A stretch of 64,000 bases of DNA from Deltaproteobacteria bacterium (GCA_021824175.1 JAKALP010000012.1:62001-126000), one strand, 5' to 3'. Shown: positions 37,177 to 45,962, counted from the first letter of the stretch. Notes: generated from the letters alone by a model not told the origin. Translations and numbers: made by a program.

Positions 37177-40100
37177 TTATACCGGCACGGCGCGCACCAT
37201 CTCTTCAAAGGCCTGACCGACCTTGGTTAATTCTTCATCCAGTTCATCGCGCAGTTCGTCCAGTTTGTCCGTCAACGGTTGCAGCACCACGCGCACATCG
37301 ATCTCATCGATGATGCGTTTGATTTCATCGAAAATCGAATTCAGCGGCGCGGCAAAGCCGGCTGGATCAAAGGCGTTGATACCGTCCTTTAGCGGTTCGA
37401 TGATCACCGCCAGCGGTGCGAGCAAGGCCTGGGGATCGATCTGCGCCAACACCGACACGACATTGTTCCATAATGCTTCCAGGGGCGCGGCCAGGGCTCC
37501 GGGATCAAGGGCGGCCAGAAGGGCCCGGACATCCTGCGTCATGTGATCCAGTTCATCGGCAATAATCTGCAAATCAATATCCGCCACCGCTTCCTTGATT
37601 TCATCGAATACTCCGTTTACTTCTTGTGCAATGGCGCTGAGATCGAGTTGGGCAAAAGTGTTTTGGATGGTATCAAACGATGTTTGCAAATTGTCCGCGA
37701 GCCGTTGCGGGTTCAGCGCGCCCAATTGGGATTGCAGCGTTTCATAAAGCGTGGTCAAGCCGCCTAAAAAAGAGGAAGGCTTGTTTTCTTCCAAAAAGGT
37801 AGTGATGAAGTCAAAGGTTAGCGCGCCGGGATCGCTCAGGGGCAAGAACTCTTGCAGCTTGGGCCGCAAATTATCATGCAACGCCGTGAGATCTCCGGCT
37901 TCAAAGCCGGCTTGCCAGGCCTGCCAGTTGTCTTCCAACGCCTGGAAGCCGACATTGAGCTCCGCCAGCAAGGTCAGCGGATTCAACGATTCGATCAAGG
38001 CGTCCGCTGGCGTGTCGCTGATGCCGGCATCGCGGTAGGCACTCTTCATCTCTTGGTAGGAGTCATACAGATCGGCCACCAACTGCTGGGGGTTGAGTTG
38101 GGTCAACAAGCCGTGCACATAGGCGCAATCGCCGGTGAGCCGTTCAAAGATATGGGCCGGGCTGATGCGCTCAATGCGCGCGGCGAAAGAGGAGAGGGCG
38201 CCTTGCAAAATGGCGAGCAGGTTCTGGGGCAGATCTTCTATTCTCTCCAAGATCGAATCCACGATGGCATCCACCGGCGCCAGTAACACAGCGGGATTGT
38301 AGCGGTTCATCTGCTCCTGGATGGCTTGGAACCCTTCAACCAGGGGATTCAAAAGATTGGATGGATTCAGAGCGGCGACTTGCGTCTGGATCGTTTGCAG
38401 CGATTGCGTCAATGGAGCCGTGACAGTGGAAAGATCAACGCCCTCGAAAAACGACACGACTTCTTCCATGGCGGACTGGATGGGAGCGATCAACTGGGAA
38501 GGATTGACCCGATCAAAGCCTGAAAAAATATCTTCATAGATCGTGACCAGTGGTTGCAGCAGTTGCGTCGGCGCGAAGCGCTCCAACTGGGCCGAAAGGG
38601 CTGTTTGCCAGTCGCTTAAGGGCGCGGCGATCTCTTCGATGGAGATTGCCTCCAGGCTGTCGCGCACGGGCGCGTAAAGATCGGATAGAGGCTTCAAAAT
38701 CAGATCCGGCGTGATGACATCCAGCTTGCCTTTGATGGTTTCAACCTGATCCACCAGTTCGGCCATGGCCTCCTTGGGGTAATTGAGGATGGTATCCATG
38801 CCGTCCATCAGCGCGCTTTTGATCTGGCCGTCAAAGTCAATGGCCGCGAATACTTCCACCGCCACTTGCAACGCGGCGCGCGTCAATTCGTTCAAGGAGG
38901 AGACATCGATCTGGCGAAGCTCTTCTTCCATGTTTTCGATCTCGGCAATCACCGGCGCGGTGATCGGATCGAATTCAATGGGCGCCAGGCGGTCCAGCAT
39001 GGCGTCCAGCTCCTCCTGGGCGGTGGTCAGCGCGCTGGTGATATCCAGGCCGCCCAGCGCGTCCAGCAGGCTTTGAAGCAGGCCAGCAAGCTCATTGCGA
39101 ACGCCCTCAACGGCCTCGGCGGCCGGCGTCAGCAGGGTTTGAAGCTGATTGAAGACACCGCCAAGGGTGGTGTTGCTGAACTCGGAGATCGCCGGTTGAA
39201 CCGTGTCGGTCAAATTAGTCGACAGCGTGTTGAGCAGCTCATTGAGGGAGGCTTCGAAGGCATAGTGAAATCTTCCCTCGGCATCGAACTGGCCCAACTG
39301 GGATGTCAGGCCGGATACCGCATCGCGAAATTGGGTCAATACATTGGTGACATCCACCACCACATAGAGAACCTGGTCTTTTAGGCTCTGAATACTCTCC
39401 TTGATACGGTTCAGGGGATCCACCAGCGTCTGTCTGAGTTGATGCAGATTCAGCGCGTTGATGGAACTGTTGAGCGTTTCAAAGAGCGAAGTAATCGATG
39501 CGCCGATCTCATCCAACTGAATGGACTCCACCTGGCCGGCGATATCTTCGAAAAGGCGGTTAAACCGTTCCTTGAAACCGGAGATCTCCAGCAAAGCGTT
39601 TTGGAGCACCTGGTTGTAAGCTTCGGTGAGTCCGGACTTAAAGTGGTCTGCGCCAAGCTGTTCACGTCCCAGTGCCGTTTGAACCGAAGCAATACGGTTG
39701 GCGAGATGATTTCGCAGATAGACGAGAGTGTTATGGCCTTTGGCCAGTTCTTCTTGAAGGCCGGTTTCGCCAGCGGCTATTTTTGTTTTGACACTAACGT
39801 AAGAAGCAATGCATTTGTCTCTGAGGGTTTGAATTTGGCGGATCGCGGCCGGATCCAAAATGTTTTGGCATTGAAGCTGAAATTTTTCAAACAACTGCGA
39901 AATATCACGCCCAAAATAGCTTTCGATGCCGCTGATGAAACTATAGGCATAACTGGTAAACCAGGTCTCAACATTGTAGCCGCCCAAATCAATTTCAAGA
40001 AATCCGCCGCTTAATTCTTCCGCTTTCTCCTTGATGCGCGATAGAAATTCAAGAATCGTGGTGGCGGTGTCGTCCAGAATCGAGCCAGGATCAAATGGAA

Positions 40101-40497
40101 TTAATTCTTCCGGCGATTGTCCGGCCAGATTCTGGATGTTTGTAAGACTTTCAAGAAGTTGATTGATCCCGCCCAGGAGATCCCCGGAAAAGGTTTGCCG
40201 CAGTTGGGCAAAGCCATCGACCATGCCGCCGGTGATCTCCGAAGAGTCCGCGGGGATGGAGGACAGCAGTTGCGGCAGCGCGGTCAGAGGCGCCTGAATA
40301 AGGGCCGTGGTATCCTCCGGCAATTCAACGCCGAGCAGGCCGGTCAGTTGGGACAAGAAGAGTTCGGAGAGATTGGAAAGATCGTTGGTTTCCAGGGTCG
40401 ATAACATCCCCGCCAATCCATTGTGCTCATCACCGATAAGCCCGGTTAAAAGGTCGGTGAATGAACCGGCCTCGGGAATTTGATCCGCTAATGCCAT
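37177..40497 (-). CDS. probable tape-measure/ruler protein made of 23-residue repeats
   Basis: A 1106-residue, almost wholly helical protein without signal or TM helix. From residue 596 to 801 and again from 906 to 1089 it consists of units of exactly 23 residues (one of 22) with pattern [ND]PxxLLxPL followed by an amphipathic helix; at least seventeen units can be counted. The N-terminal half has long heptad-like helices. Tape-measure proteins are long and helical and fix tail length, and at 1.5 angstroms per residue this one would span roughly 165 nm. It lies downstream of sheath, tube and chaperone genes, near the usual tape-measure site, although the 428-aa protein two genes upstream holds the exact Mu gp42 position. 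No family name recognised. Confidence 0.7.
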   Translation of the reverse strand: MALADQIPEAGSFTDLLTGLIGDEHNGLAGMLSTLETNDLSNLSELFLSQLTGLLGVELPEDTTALIQAPLTALPQLLSSIPADSSEITGGMVDGFAQLRQTFSGDLLGGINQLLESLTNIQNLAGQSPEELIPFDPGSILDDTATTILEFLSRIKEKAEELSGGFLEIDLGGYNVETWFTSYAYSFISGIESYFGRDISQLFEKFQLQCQNILDPAAIRQIQTLRDKCIASYVSVKTKIAAGETGLQEELAKGHNTLVYLRNHLANRIASVQTALGREQLGADHFKSGLTEAYNQVLQNALLEISGFKERFNRLFEDIAGQVESIQLDEIGASITSLFETLNSSINALNLHQLRQTLVDPLNRIKESIQSLKDQVLYVVVDVTNVLTQFRDAVSGLTSQLGQFDAEGRFHYAFEASLNELLNTLSTNLTDTVQPAISEFSNTTLGGVFNQLQTLLTPAAEAVEGVRNELAGLLQSLLDALGGLDITSALTTAQEELDAMLDRLAPIEFDPITAPVIAEIENMEEELRQIDVSSLNELTRAALQVAVEVFAAIDFDGQIKSALMDGMDTILNYPKEAMAELVDQVETIKGKLDVITPDLILKPLSDLYAPVRDSLEAISIEEIAAPLSDWQTALSAQLERFAPTQLLQPLVTIYEDIFSGFDRVNPSQLIAPIQSAMEEVVSFFEGVDLSTVTAPLTQSLQTIQTQVAALNPSNLLNPLVEGFQAIQEQMNRYNPAVLLAPVDAIVDSILERIEDLPQNLLAILQGALSSFAARIERISPAHIFERLTGDCAYVHGLLTQLNPQQLVADLYDSYQEMKSAYRDAGISDTPADALIESLNPLTLLAELNVGFQALEDNWQAWQAGFEAGDLTALHDNLRPKLQEFLPLSDPGALTFDFITTFLEENKPSSFLGGLTTLYETLQSQLGALNPQRLADNLQTSFDTIQNTFAQLDLSAIAQEVNGVFDEIKEAVADIDLQIIADELDHMTQDVRALLAALDPGALAAPLEALWNNVVSVLAQIDPQALLAPLAVIIEPLKDGINAFDPAGFAAPLNSIFDEIKRIIDEIDVRVVLQPLTDKLDELRDELDEELTKVGQAFEEMVRAVPV

Positions 40498-40569
40498 GGG
40501 TGCTCTTCTCTTTATTCGGTCGCGGCCGGCCTGGGTTGGGCAGCCGCCCCGATGATTAAGATCAGCCCT

Positions 40570-41160
40570 CTACAGAAAGAGGGTTCTTAGACCGTCGATT
40601 ACGCCGGATACGCCCTCCGTGGCGCCGCTGACCTGGTTTAAACTCTCCTGCAAGGGGGTGGTGGGATCGCCGAAATTCGGAATACTTCCCAGAGTATCAA
40701 TGATACCCAGAGCGCCGGTGACCGAATCGAGCAATCCGCCGGCCTCGTCCAGCAGGCCGGCATCGATATCGGCCAGGCCCGCCGGCGGCGGGGGCGGCGG
40801 CGGGCTCTCCTTCAAGACAAAGGAGTAATCCATCTGGTCCGGATGGGCCGCGTTCTGGGTCATCTCCATGGTTTGGATGACCACATACTGGACTTCGGTG
40901 GCGGTGGTGATGTCGGCCACGAAGGTCACCGGTTCGCCGGCATTGAACTTCTCGCGCAAGGTTTCCAGAAACTCATTGCGCGCCTCATCGCCGAACAGGC
41001 TGCCCCAGATGCCGATGTGGATGGGGGCCGCGTTCATGTCCTGAAAGAGACTGCCGGCGCGCCCCGGGATCTGCAGCTCCACAAAGGAGCGGTTTTCCAG
41101 GGACTGGATGGCTTCAATGTGCGGGATTTCCCAATCCCCCAATACGGGTTTGACGTTCAT
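40570..41160 (-). CDS. gpN-like tail/baseplate protein
   Basis: A 196-residue protein. Residues 1-115 (IEAIQSLENRSFVELQIPG, GSLFQDMNAAPIHIGIWGSL, FVADITTATEVQYVV) resemble a conserved tail protein that in Mu-like tails occupies the gpN (DNA circulation) slot between tape measure and gpP/gpD. A run of eight prolines near residue 120 separates a short helical C-terminus (LLDEAGGLLDSVTGALGI). It starts one base inside the stop of the preceding gene (TAATG). The gpN assignment is from position and general pattern, so it is tentative; a LysM-type adaptor role as in other CIS is an alternative, but no LysM motif is present. Confidence 0.6.
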   Translation of the reverse strand: MNVKPVLGDWEIPHIEAIQSLENRSFVELQIPGRAGSLFQDMNAAPIHIGIWGSLFGDEARNEFLETLREKFNAGEPVTFVADITTATEVQYVVIQTMEMTQNAAHPDQMDYSFVLKESPPPPPPPAGLADIDAGLLDEAGGLLDSVTGALGIIDTLGSIPNFGDPTTPLQESLNQVSGATEGVSGVIDGLRTLFL

Positions 41161-42446
41161 TACACATCCACTCCGTGGCGGCGCGCCTGGGCCACCAGCA
41201 CATCGTTGATCATATCGGTTAACTGCTCGGCCGCCAGGCGGGCATCAGCGCCTGGCGGCGGTATTGTGATGGAGTTCTCCAGCGCGGGCGCTGGGCTGTT
41301 TTGGCTGGTTTGGAGCAAGGCCGGCCTATGCTGCGGTCCGCGGCTGGGGAGTTTGACCACCGGCGGCGCCGAAACCGCGGTATTCGTGGATATCGGCGCG
41401 GCCGGGGATGTTTGCAGCGCAGTCGCCGGGTCCGTTTCAACCATCAGGCGGCCGCGGATCTCCGCGCTGAGTTGATCCAGCAGGGCCACGGTGTGAAGGG
41501 CGCGGTGGCGGGGCGATGACATCGCCGCGGTCCCTGGGATGTGGGTGGCCGCGACCGGTGGTTTTTCTTCCGGCGCGGCGGAAGAAGAAGCTCGCAGAGC
41601 ATCGCCGCCGGAAGAAGTAAAAGTAAAAGAAGGGGTCGATGCGGGCAGCGGCGGCGCCGCCGCCGGACTTCCCTGGGAGAAGGCGCGTGCTATGGTCGGT
41701 CGACCTCCAGCGATGTCCGGGGGCGCGACCGGCACTGCTTGGGAAGGCGAAGGCTTCGGTCCGGCCTGGGACTTGAGCGCCAGCAGGCGTTGGGTCACTT
41801 CATCCAGTTGCTTGAGAGTGGCGGTCAAGACCGGGCTGCGCTCGATGACCGGCGCAATGGCGCTGGCCGCGAAAAGATCTTTTTGGGTTTGAGCCGACGG
41901 CGGCGCAACCATCGGCGGATCGGCCTTAGCCGAAGAAGAGGGCGAGGCTACAGTCCTAGTAAATTGATCGGTTCGCTCCGGGCTCTTCGCCACCCGGTTT
42001 AAAACAGGTTCGGCGCTCGCGGCCTTGTCCCGGTCGGGCTCTAGATGAGGTGGGGACGGCTTGGCTCGGTCCTGGTGGATTTCATGGGGAAGAAGATCCG
42101 CGCCGGCGCTACGAATAGTTCTTGGAACAGCGTTGCCTGGCTTCCGATGGGTAGCCTTATCCTGTCGCGCGGGTGCGACCCCCGCGTGATGGCTGGATGC
42201 CGTCGCCGGCAAAGGCCCCGCACTGCCGGAAGTGTTTACTTCCAGGGAAGCAGCATCAAAGGGATCAAAATCCACTATCGGCAAACGCAGCCGGGTCAGG
42301 GCCGGCAGGGATTCCATCCGGGCCAGCCGCTCCAAGTTGCCAATTGGCCCCTTGAGTCGGGCCGCGGCCCGTTTGAATCCTTCAACACCGCTTCTGTGCG
42401 CTTTATTTTGCTCTTCGAGCCTCATGGTGCCGTGCATTTCTTTCAT
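41160..42446 (-). CDS. disordered Ala/Pro-rich CIS protein
   Basis: A 428-residue low-complexity protein rich in Ala, Pro and Ser, with short ordered islands: ERLARMESLPALTRLRLPIVDFDPFDA near the N-terminus (split by Pro), LTATLKQLDEVTQRLLALKSQ near the middle, HTVALLDQLSAEIRGRL, and a C-terminal helix LAAEQLTDMINDVLVAQARRHG. It has no recognised domain. In Mu-type tails the gene after the chaperone is the tape measure; this protein holds that place but lacks the expected long helices. It may be a tail-tip loader, a chaperone adaptor or a disordered cargo linker. In-frame ATGs at 42437 and 42425 are alternative starts. Confidence 0.6.
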   Translation of the reverse strand: MKEMHGTMRLEEQNKAHRSGVEGFKRAAARLKGPIGNLERLARMESLPALTRLRLPIVDFDPFDAASLEVNTSGSAGPLPATASSHHAGVAPARQDKATHRKPGNAVPRTIRSAGADLLPHEIHQDRAKPSPPHLEPDRDKAASAEPVLNRVAKSPERTDQFTRTVASPSSSAKADPPMVAPPSAQTQKDLFAASAIAPVIERSPVLTATLKQLDEVTQRLLALKSQAGPKPSPSQAVPVAPPDIAGGRPTIARAFSQGSPAAAPPLPASTPSFTFTSSGGDALRASSSAAPEEKPPVAATHIPGTAAMSSPRHRALHTVALLDQLSAEIRGRLMVETDPATALQTSPAAPISTNTAVSAPPVVKLPSRGPQHRPALLQTSQNSPAPALENSITIPPPGADARLAAEQLTDMINDVLVAQARRHGVDV

Positions 42447-42629
42447 CTAGAAAAATCATCGAAGCCAGAACCTCATCCACCCGTGGACTAAAAGGAATAA
42501 ATTGCATTGCCTTTGCTTCTCTGTGCCTTTGCGTCTTCGCAACTCTGACCCTTTGCAACTTTGTGCCTTTGTGCCTTGTGCCTGTGATGAAACAATACAT
42601 CATCGTAATTACGATCGTGTGTACTTAGG
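42447..42629. repeat. low-complexity repeat spacer
   Basis: Repeated TTTGTGCCTTTGTGCCTTG-like words fill the gap between the disordered protein and the chaperone candidate. Similar words occur in dispersed repeats elsewhere in the window (for example near 7290-7370). No gene. Confidence 0.45.
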
Positions 42630-43100
42630 TTAAGGACATTGTTTCATCATTTGCAGATGAAGCAGTATTTGCCCCAAGGTCAACTCATTGACCTGCTGGG
42701 GGGTCCAGCCGAATTCTTTGGCCAGCAAAAAGGTCGCCTTGACCATGGGCGCTTCCAAGGAGGAAGAAAAATCATCCACCTCCGTGGTGATGCCACTGAT
42801 GCGGTTAACCTCCAGCAGCAGATGCTGCATCAGGCCGATGGGCATGGCGGCGGCCTCGGCCACGCTGAGGGCCGGCTCCACCAGACTGCGTTGGACCATC
42901 AGGGCCGCGATGAGCTGATCGCTCTCCTTGGCGGCCCTGGAGATGATCTGCAAATCGCTGACCGTCAACGGCTTCAAACGCACCGCTTGGGGCGCGTTCT
43001 TCAGGCTGCCGTTGCCACCGGGCGACAATACTTCCGGCGGCAGATCGATGGTGAAGGTCAACTGACTGCCGGCCAGTAATTCTTCAGCTGTGAGCATCAT
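42630..43100 (-). CDS. tail assembly chaperone candidate
   Basis: A ~156-residue protein directly after the tube gene, the usual place of the tail assembly chaperone. It reads MMLTAEELLAGSQLTF, then RLKPLTVSDLQIISRAAKES, a central helical part with LLLEVNRISGIT, and FLLAKEFGWTPQQVNELTLGQILLHL, a pattern seen in phage tail chaperone-like (Mu gp41-type) proteins. The longer frame upstream reads into a palindromic repeat, so I start at the ATG pair 43100/43097. I see no obvious slippery site for a programmed frameshift product. Confidence 0.65.
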   Translation of the reverse strand: MMLTAEELLAGSQLTFTIDLPPEVLSPGGNGSLKNAPQAVRLKPLTVSDLQIISRAAKESDQLIAALMVQRSLVEPALSVAEAAAMPIGLMQHLLLEVNRISGITTEVDDFSSSLEAPMVKATFLLAKEFGWTPQQVNELTLGQILLHLQMMKQCP

Positions 43101-43126
43101 GCTTAATATTCCAATCCGTGAAATGG

Positions 43127-43252
43127 ACGACTTTGTAAAAAGCTCCAAGATCAAGGCGCGCTTTGTTTCGTGGAGTGAGGCGTACTGGGTTGTACGCCGC
43201 AACGCTCACGGAATAAAGCGCAACGCCGATATTGGGCTTTTTACGAAGTCGT
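43127..43252. repeat. 126-bp hairpin element with 17-base TIRs at the tube stop codon
   Basis: Ends are ACGACTTTGTAAAAAGC (43127-43143) and GCTTTTTACGAAGTCGT (43236-43252), 16 of 17 bases complementary. Internal sequence is itself an imperfect palindrome around GGCGTAC / GTACGCC. The right end overlaps the first base of the tube-gene TGA. It looks like a MITE-type element; such TTTTTACGA-ended repeats are familiar in Desulfobacterota genomes, from memory. Confidence 0.75.
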
Positions 43253-43746
43253 CATGCTTCATCCGCCACGGTCATGTACAGCGCCTGAAAGCCCACCGAC
43301 TCCATCACGAAATCGTCTTCGGGCATATTGTAGTTCCAACTGTTGAGCTTGACGCCGTGCAGGGTCACATTGTTGGTGATGTTGGGCGTGGCCGCGTTCT
43401 TCAGTAGTAAAGTGATGTTGAAGGTGGGCTGGGCCCAACTGGCGGCCGGCCGGCTGTCGGCGGCTTCACCGAGCAGTAATTTCAGCATGGCGCCGTTGAC
43501 ATAGGCCCGGCCGATGCTGCCGCAGATGTTGATGTTGCCGGGGCGCAATTCGGTGGCGTAGCGTTGCCCGATTTCATGGAAGGCCTTGACATCGGAGGTC
43601 ACCTGGACCGTGACATTGTTGACGCGCCCCACGGTGATGGTTTCATAGGCATCGATGACCGCCTGGGCCTTTTCGCCTTCACTGCCTTCGGGCGTGGAAA
43701 GGGTCAATGAGCCGTCGGCTCCCGTAAATACACTCATGTTGGCCAT
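43252..43746 (-). CDS. tail tube protein
   Basis: A 164-residue tube protein next to the sheath gene, close in length to R-pyocin and other CIS tube subunits. The beta-rich pattern (GSLTLSTPEGSEG, VGRVNNVTVQVTSDVKAFHEIG, LRPGNINICGSIGRAYVNGAMLKLL, NVTLHGVKLNSWNYNMPEDDFVMESVGF) fits the phage tail-tube fold with an alpha-loop and a C-terminal strand. It forms the inner tube pushed out by sheath contraction. An AGGAGG site lies seven bases before the ATG. Only one tube gene is present, unlike Afp/PVC clusters that carry several. Confidence 0.85.
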   Translation of the reverse strand: MANMSVFTGADGSLTLSTPEGSEGEKAQAVIDAYETITVGRVNNVTVQVTSDVKAFHEIGQRYATELRPGNINICGSIGRAYVNGAMLKLLLGEAADSRPAASWAQPTFNITLLLKNAATPNITNNVTLHGVKLNSWNYNMPEDDFVMESVGFQALYMTVADEA

Positions 43747-43758
43747 GATTTTCTCCTC

Positions 43759-44823
43759 CTACTGTAGTGAAAGCGTGACACGGATATAGTCGATGCTGAA
43801 GGTGGGTTGCAGGGTGGCGTTGACAAGGGCCCGGCCCGCGATCTCATCCTGGCGCGTGGCGGTCACTTCCAACTGGTAGGCCGTCAGGGCCTCATCCTGC
43901 AACATGGTGGTCAGGAACCCATCGATGGCCCCCTGCATGGCCTTGCGCACGCGCTCATTGTTGAGGCGGCCGATAAAGGGGTTGCACACCTGGCGGATGC
44001 CTTTTTTGGCATAGTCGGTGATGCGCCGGGTCGTAATCTGGCCAAAGGCCCCGTCGTCGGTGGTCACGCCGCGCACCACGCGCACGCCCCGGCGCTCTTC
44101 CAGGGCCAGCACGCCGCCGTCCACCAAAGAGACCATCTCGCCGTAATTGAAACGCCGGGTCAGGCCCTTGACCCCTGGGATCGCTTTGTTGGTGGGGCTG
44201 GATTGCACGGCCAGACTGCTGATCAGGCCCGCCACGGCGGCGGCGCTGTAGGTGCCACTGAGATTGGCGTCGGCCGAGGCCGCGGCGTCATAGGCCACCA
44301 GGCCCGGCGTGGTCATGATGAAGCGCTTGTTGGAAGTGACCTGATCCACGATGTCGGAGGCCTCGGTCTCATCGGCGCCGATCACCGCCATCAGATCCTT
44401 GCCGTTGCCCTCGGCCGTGTCCACCAGGCCGAACACCGCCTTGGCCGTGTCCGTGTCCAACTCGGGCGCCACCAGAATGTTGACTTCATCCTTGAGCAGT
44501 TCGTCAAAGGCTTCGGCATAATCGTCCTGGCCCGCGCCGGCCGCCAGACCATAGGCGTAAACGGTCTTGGCGCCCGTGCGGAAAAGAAGTTCCAGCCCGC
44601 GGGTCAGATTCAAGGTGCCCGCGGAGTAGGCATCATACATGCCGAAGGTGGTGCGGGCCGTATCGTAGTCCGTCAGCACCCGGGTCTGGCCATTGCCCTG
44701 GGCGGCCGTGCCCACAATGCCAATATTGCCCGAAGATATCCCGCCGGCGCTGATCAGGGCCTCGGCTTGCACCCGGATATAGGTGCCGGGAATGATTTGC
44801 TCCCCAAATTGGTCTTCAGCCAT
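43759..44823 (-). CDS. contractile tail sheath protein
   Basis: A 354-residue sheath, the short form found in pyocins and extracellular CIS. Signs are the N-terminal IIPGTYIRVQAEALISAGGISSGNIGIVGTA split over the handshake strand, GLELLFRTGAKTVYAYGL, ALEERRGVRVVRGVTTDD, and the conserved C-terminal domain YAKKGIRQVCNPFIGRLNNERVR followed by FSIDYIRVTLSLQ. Sheath rings contract to drive the tube. A TAGGAGGAGTAAA ribosome site precedes the ATG. The tube gene follows after 12 bases. Confidence 0.93.
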   Translation of the reverse strand: MAEDQFGEQIIPGTYIRVQAEALISAGGISSGNIGIVGTAAQGNGQTRVLTDYDTARTTFGMYDAYSAGTLNLTRGLELLFRTGAKTVYAYGLAAGAGQDDYAEAFDELLKDEVNILVAPELDTDTAKAVFGLVDTAEGNGKDLMAVIGADETEASDIVDQVTSNKRFIMTTPGLVAYDAAASADANLSGTYSAAAVAGLISSLAVQSSPTNKAIPGVKGLTRRFNYGEMVSLVDGGVLALEERRGVRVVRGVTTDDGAFGQITTRRITDYAKKGIRQVCNPFIGRLNNERVRKAMQGAIDGFLTTMLQDEALTAYQLEVTATRQDEIAGRALVNATLQPTFSIDYIRVTLSLQ

Positions 44824-45013
44824 TTTACTCCTCCTAGTTATTCGGTTATTCAGCTACTCGGTTGTTCAGTTATCAGGTTAATCGGCTTGCCAGGGCGTAG
44901 CCCAAGGCGAAGCCTGGTTGATTGGTTGAATGGTTAGATGGAGGTCCCACCGCTGATGTTGTGCTTTGATTTCCAACGATTCGACGAATCAACCACTCAA
45001 CGTATGAACGAGA
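44824..45013. repeat. palindromic spacer repeat (GGTTGATTGGTTGA family)
   Basis: TGGTTGATTGGTTGAATGG faces CGAATCAACCACTCAAC across a short centre, after a run of GGTTATTCAG-type words. Copies of the same word family occur at 59370-59560 and 61240-61450. No gene. Confidence 0.6.
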
Positions 45014-45490
45014 CTAACCTCCGTTTGTATCCAACGTAAGATTGACTGGAATCTCTTCGATGATCTCTTCGCTCTCCTCGGGCAGTTGCTGGTATTCGTA
45101 GACCATGTCGAAGGTCAGCCGGATTTCCCGGCTGGCACCGGCCAGGGCTTGGAAATCGGAGCCGGACTGAGCGATTTTCAGGATGCCGTTTTCGCGCAAA
45201 AATTTCTGGTCGGCGCCCATAAACGCCTCGATGATCCGATCGGCCGAGGTTTGCAGGTTGAGCGCATTGTTGCCCCGCAGGATCAGCGAGTAGCGGGCCT
45301 CCAGACGCCGGCCGTGGATATAGGCATTGTTTCCCGGCGTTAATTCAATAAAGCCGCCGAGTCCGGTGGGCGCGATGGAGCGGATGGACAGGGTCGTGAA
45401 CACCTCGACTCCGGCCTCCAAAGACGCGGGTTTGATGAGATCCAGCACCACATTGAGTTCTTGAATTGCTTCCTGGTTGATGGCGGCCAT
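45014..45490 (-). CDS. tail terminator / tail completion candidate
   Basis: A 158-residue protein just upstream of the sheath. It reads MAAINQEAIQELNVVLDLIKP, GFIELTPGNNAYIHGRRLEARYSL with a gap, NLQTSADRIIEAFMG, then SREIRLTFDMVYEYQQLPE and an acidic C-terminus. The helix-then-strand layout and the gene position before the sheath match Mu gp37/gpU-like tail terminators or Afp16-type caps, which stop sheath and tube growth. Homology is not certain by eye. Confidence 0.6.
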   Translation of the reverse strand: MAAINQEAIQELNVVLDLIKPASLEAGVEVFTTLSIRSIAPTGLGGFIELTPGNNAYIHGRRLEARYSLILRGNNALNLQTSADRIIEAFMGADQKFLRENGILKIAQSGSDFQALAGASREIRLTFDMVYEYQQLPEESEEIIEEIPVNLTLDTNGG

Positions 45491-45588
45491 GAATTTCTCG
45501 ATTGCTGGGGTCTATTATCTTCTTCCGGGTCCTGCCGGTGGTTGGGGGGTATTGCCCATTGCGCGGCCCATGGGCATCCGCGGCCCGG

Positions 45589-45873
45589 CTAGTCGTCCCG
45601 TTGGGCATCATGAATCAGCCCGTGGTGCCGCTCGTAGGCGGCGATGGAGGCTTCGAGCTGTTTGAGCAGCTGTTTGGCGTCCATGGGGCTGGTGATGGTG
45701 CGGTAACGCGGACAGCGCCGGATATGCTCCTCGGTCAGATCGGGCCGATCGCCGCCGAATACCTGAAATTGATCAAAGACGAACACGTCGGCGGTATAGC
45801 CCACCTTGAAGTAATTCACATATGTCCCCTCGATGGGGTCCGCGGGGGCGGTCTCTTTGATCTTTTTCGGCAT
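45589..45873 (-). CDS. DUF3467-like small protein, first gene of CIS operon
   Basis: A 94-residue protein with VNYFKVGYTADVFVFDQFQVF, RYRTITSPMDAKQLLKQLEASIAAYERHHG. This matches the pattern of DUF3467, whose members share an N-terminal beta-hairpin and a C-terminal TSP-x-x-AK-x-LL helix. DUF3467 proteins have no established function. A GAGGAAAGG ribosome site precedes the ATG, and a sigma-54 promoter candidate lies about 75 bases upstream. It is the first gene of the injection-system operon. Confidence 0.7.
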   Translation of the reverse strand: MPKKIKETAPADPIEGTYVNYFKVGYTADVFVFDQFQVFGGDRPDLTEEHIRRCPRYRTITSPMDAKQLLKQLEASIAAYERHHGLIHDAQRDD

Positions 45874-45945
45874 CCTTTCCTCTCATGATTGATTCAAGCG
45901 CCGGGCGGCCAAGACACCCAATCTGCCATAGCTGTTCTTATTCAT

Positions 45946-45962
45946 GGCAAGAAGAATACCAA
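45946..45962 (-). promoter_or_regulatory. sigma-54 promoter candidate for the CIS operon
   Basis: On the minus strand the sequence is TTGGTATTCTTCTTGCC: the invariant GG and GC are separated by exactly ten bases, with TTGC at -12 and TGGTAT at -24 (consensus TGGCAC-N5-TTGC). It lies about 75 bases upstream of the first CIS gene and downstream of a sigma-54 activator gene. Inferred from sequence only. Confidence 0.55.

Noticed and set aside
42630-43202. Longer start for the chaperone candidate at 43202
   Set aside because: The extra 34 residues are translated from the 126-bp palindromic element and show no homology; the ATG pair at 43100/43097 is more natural.
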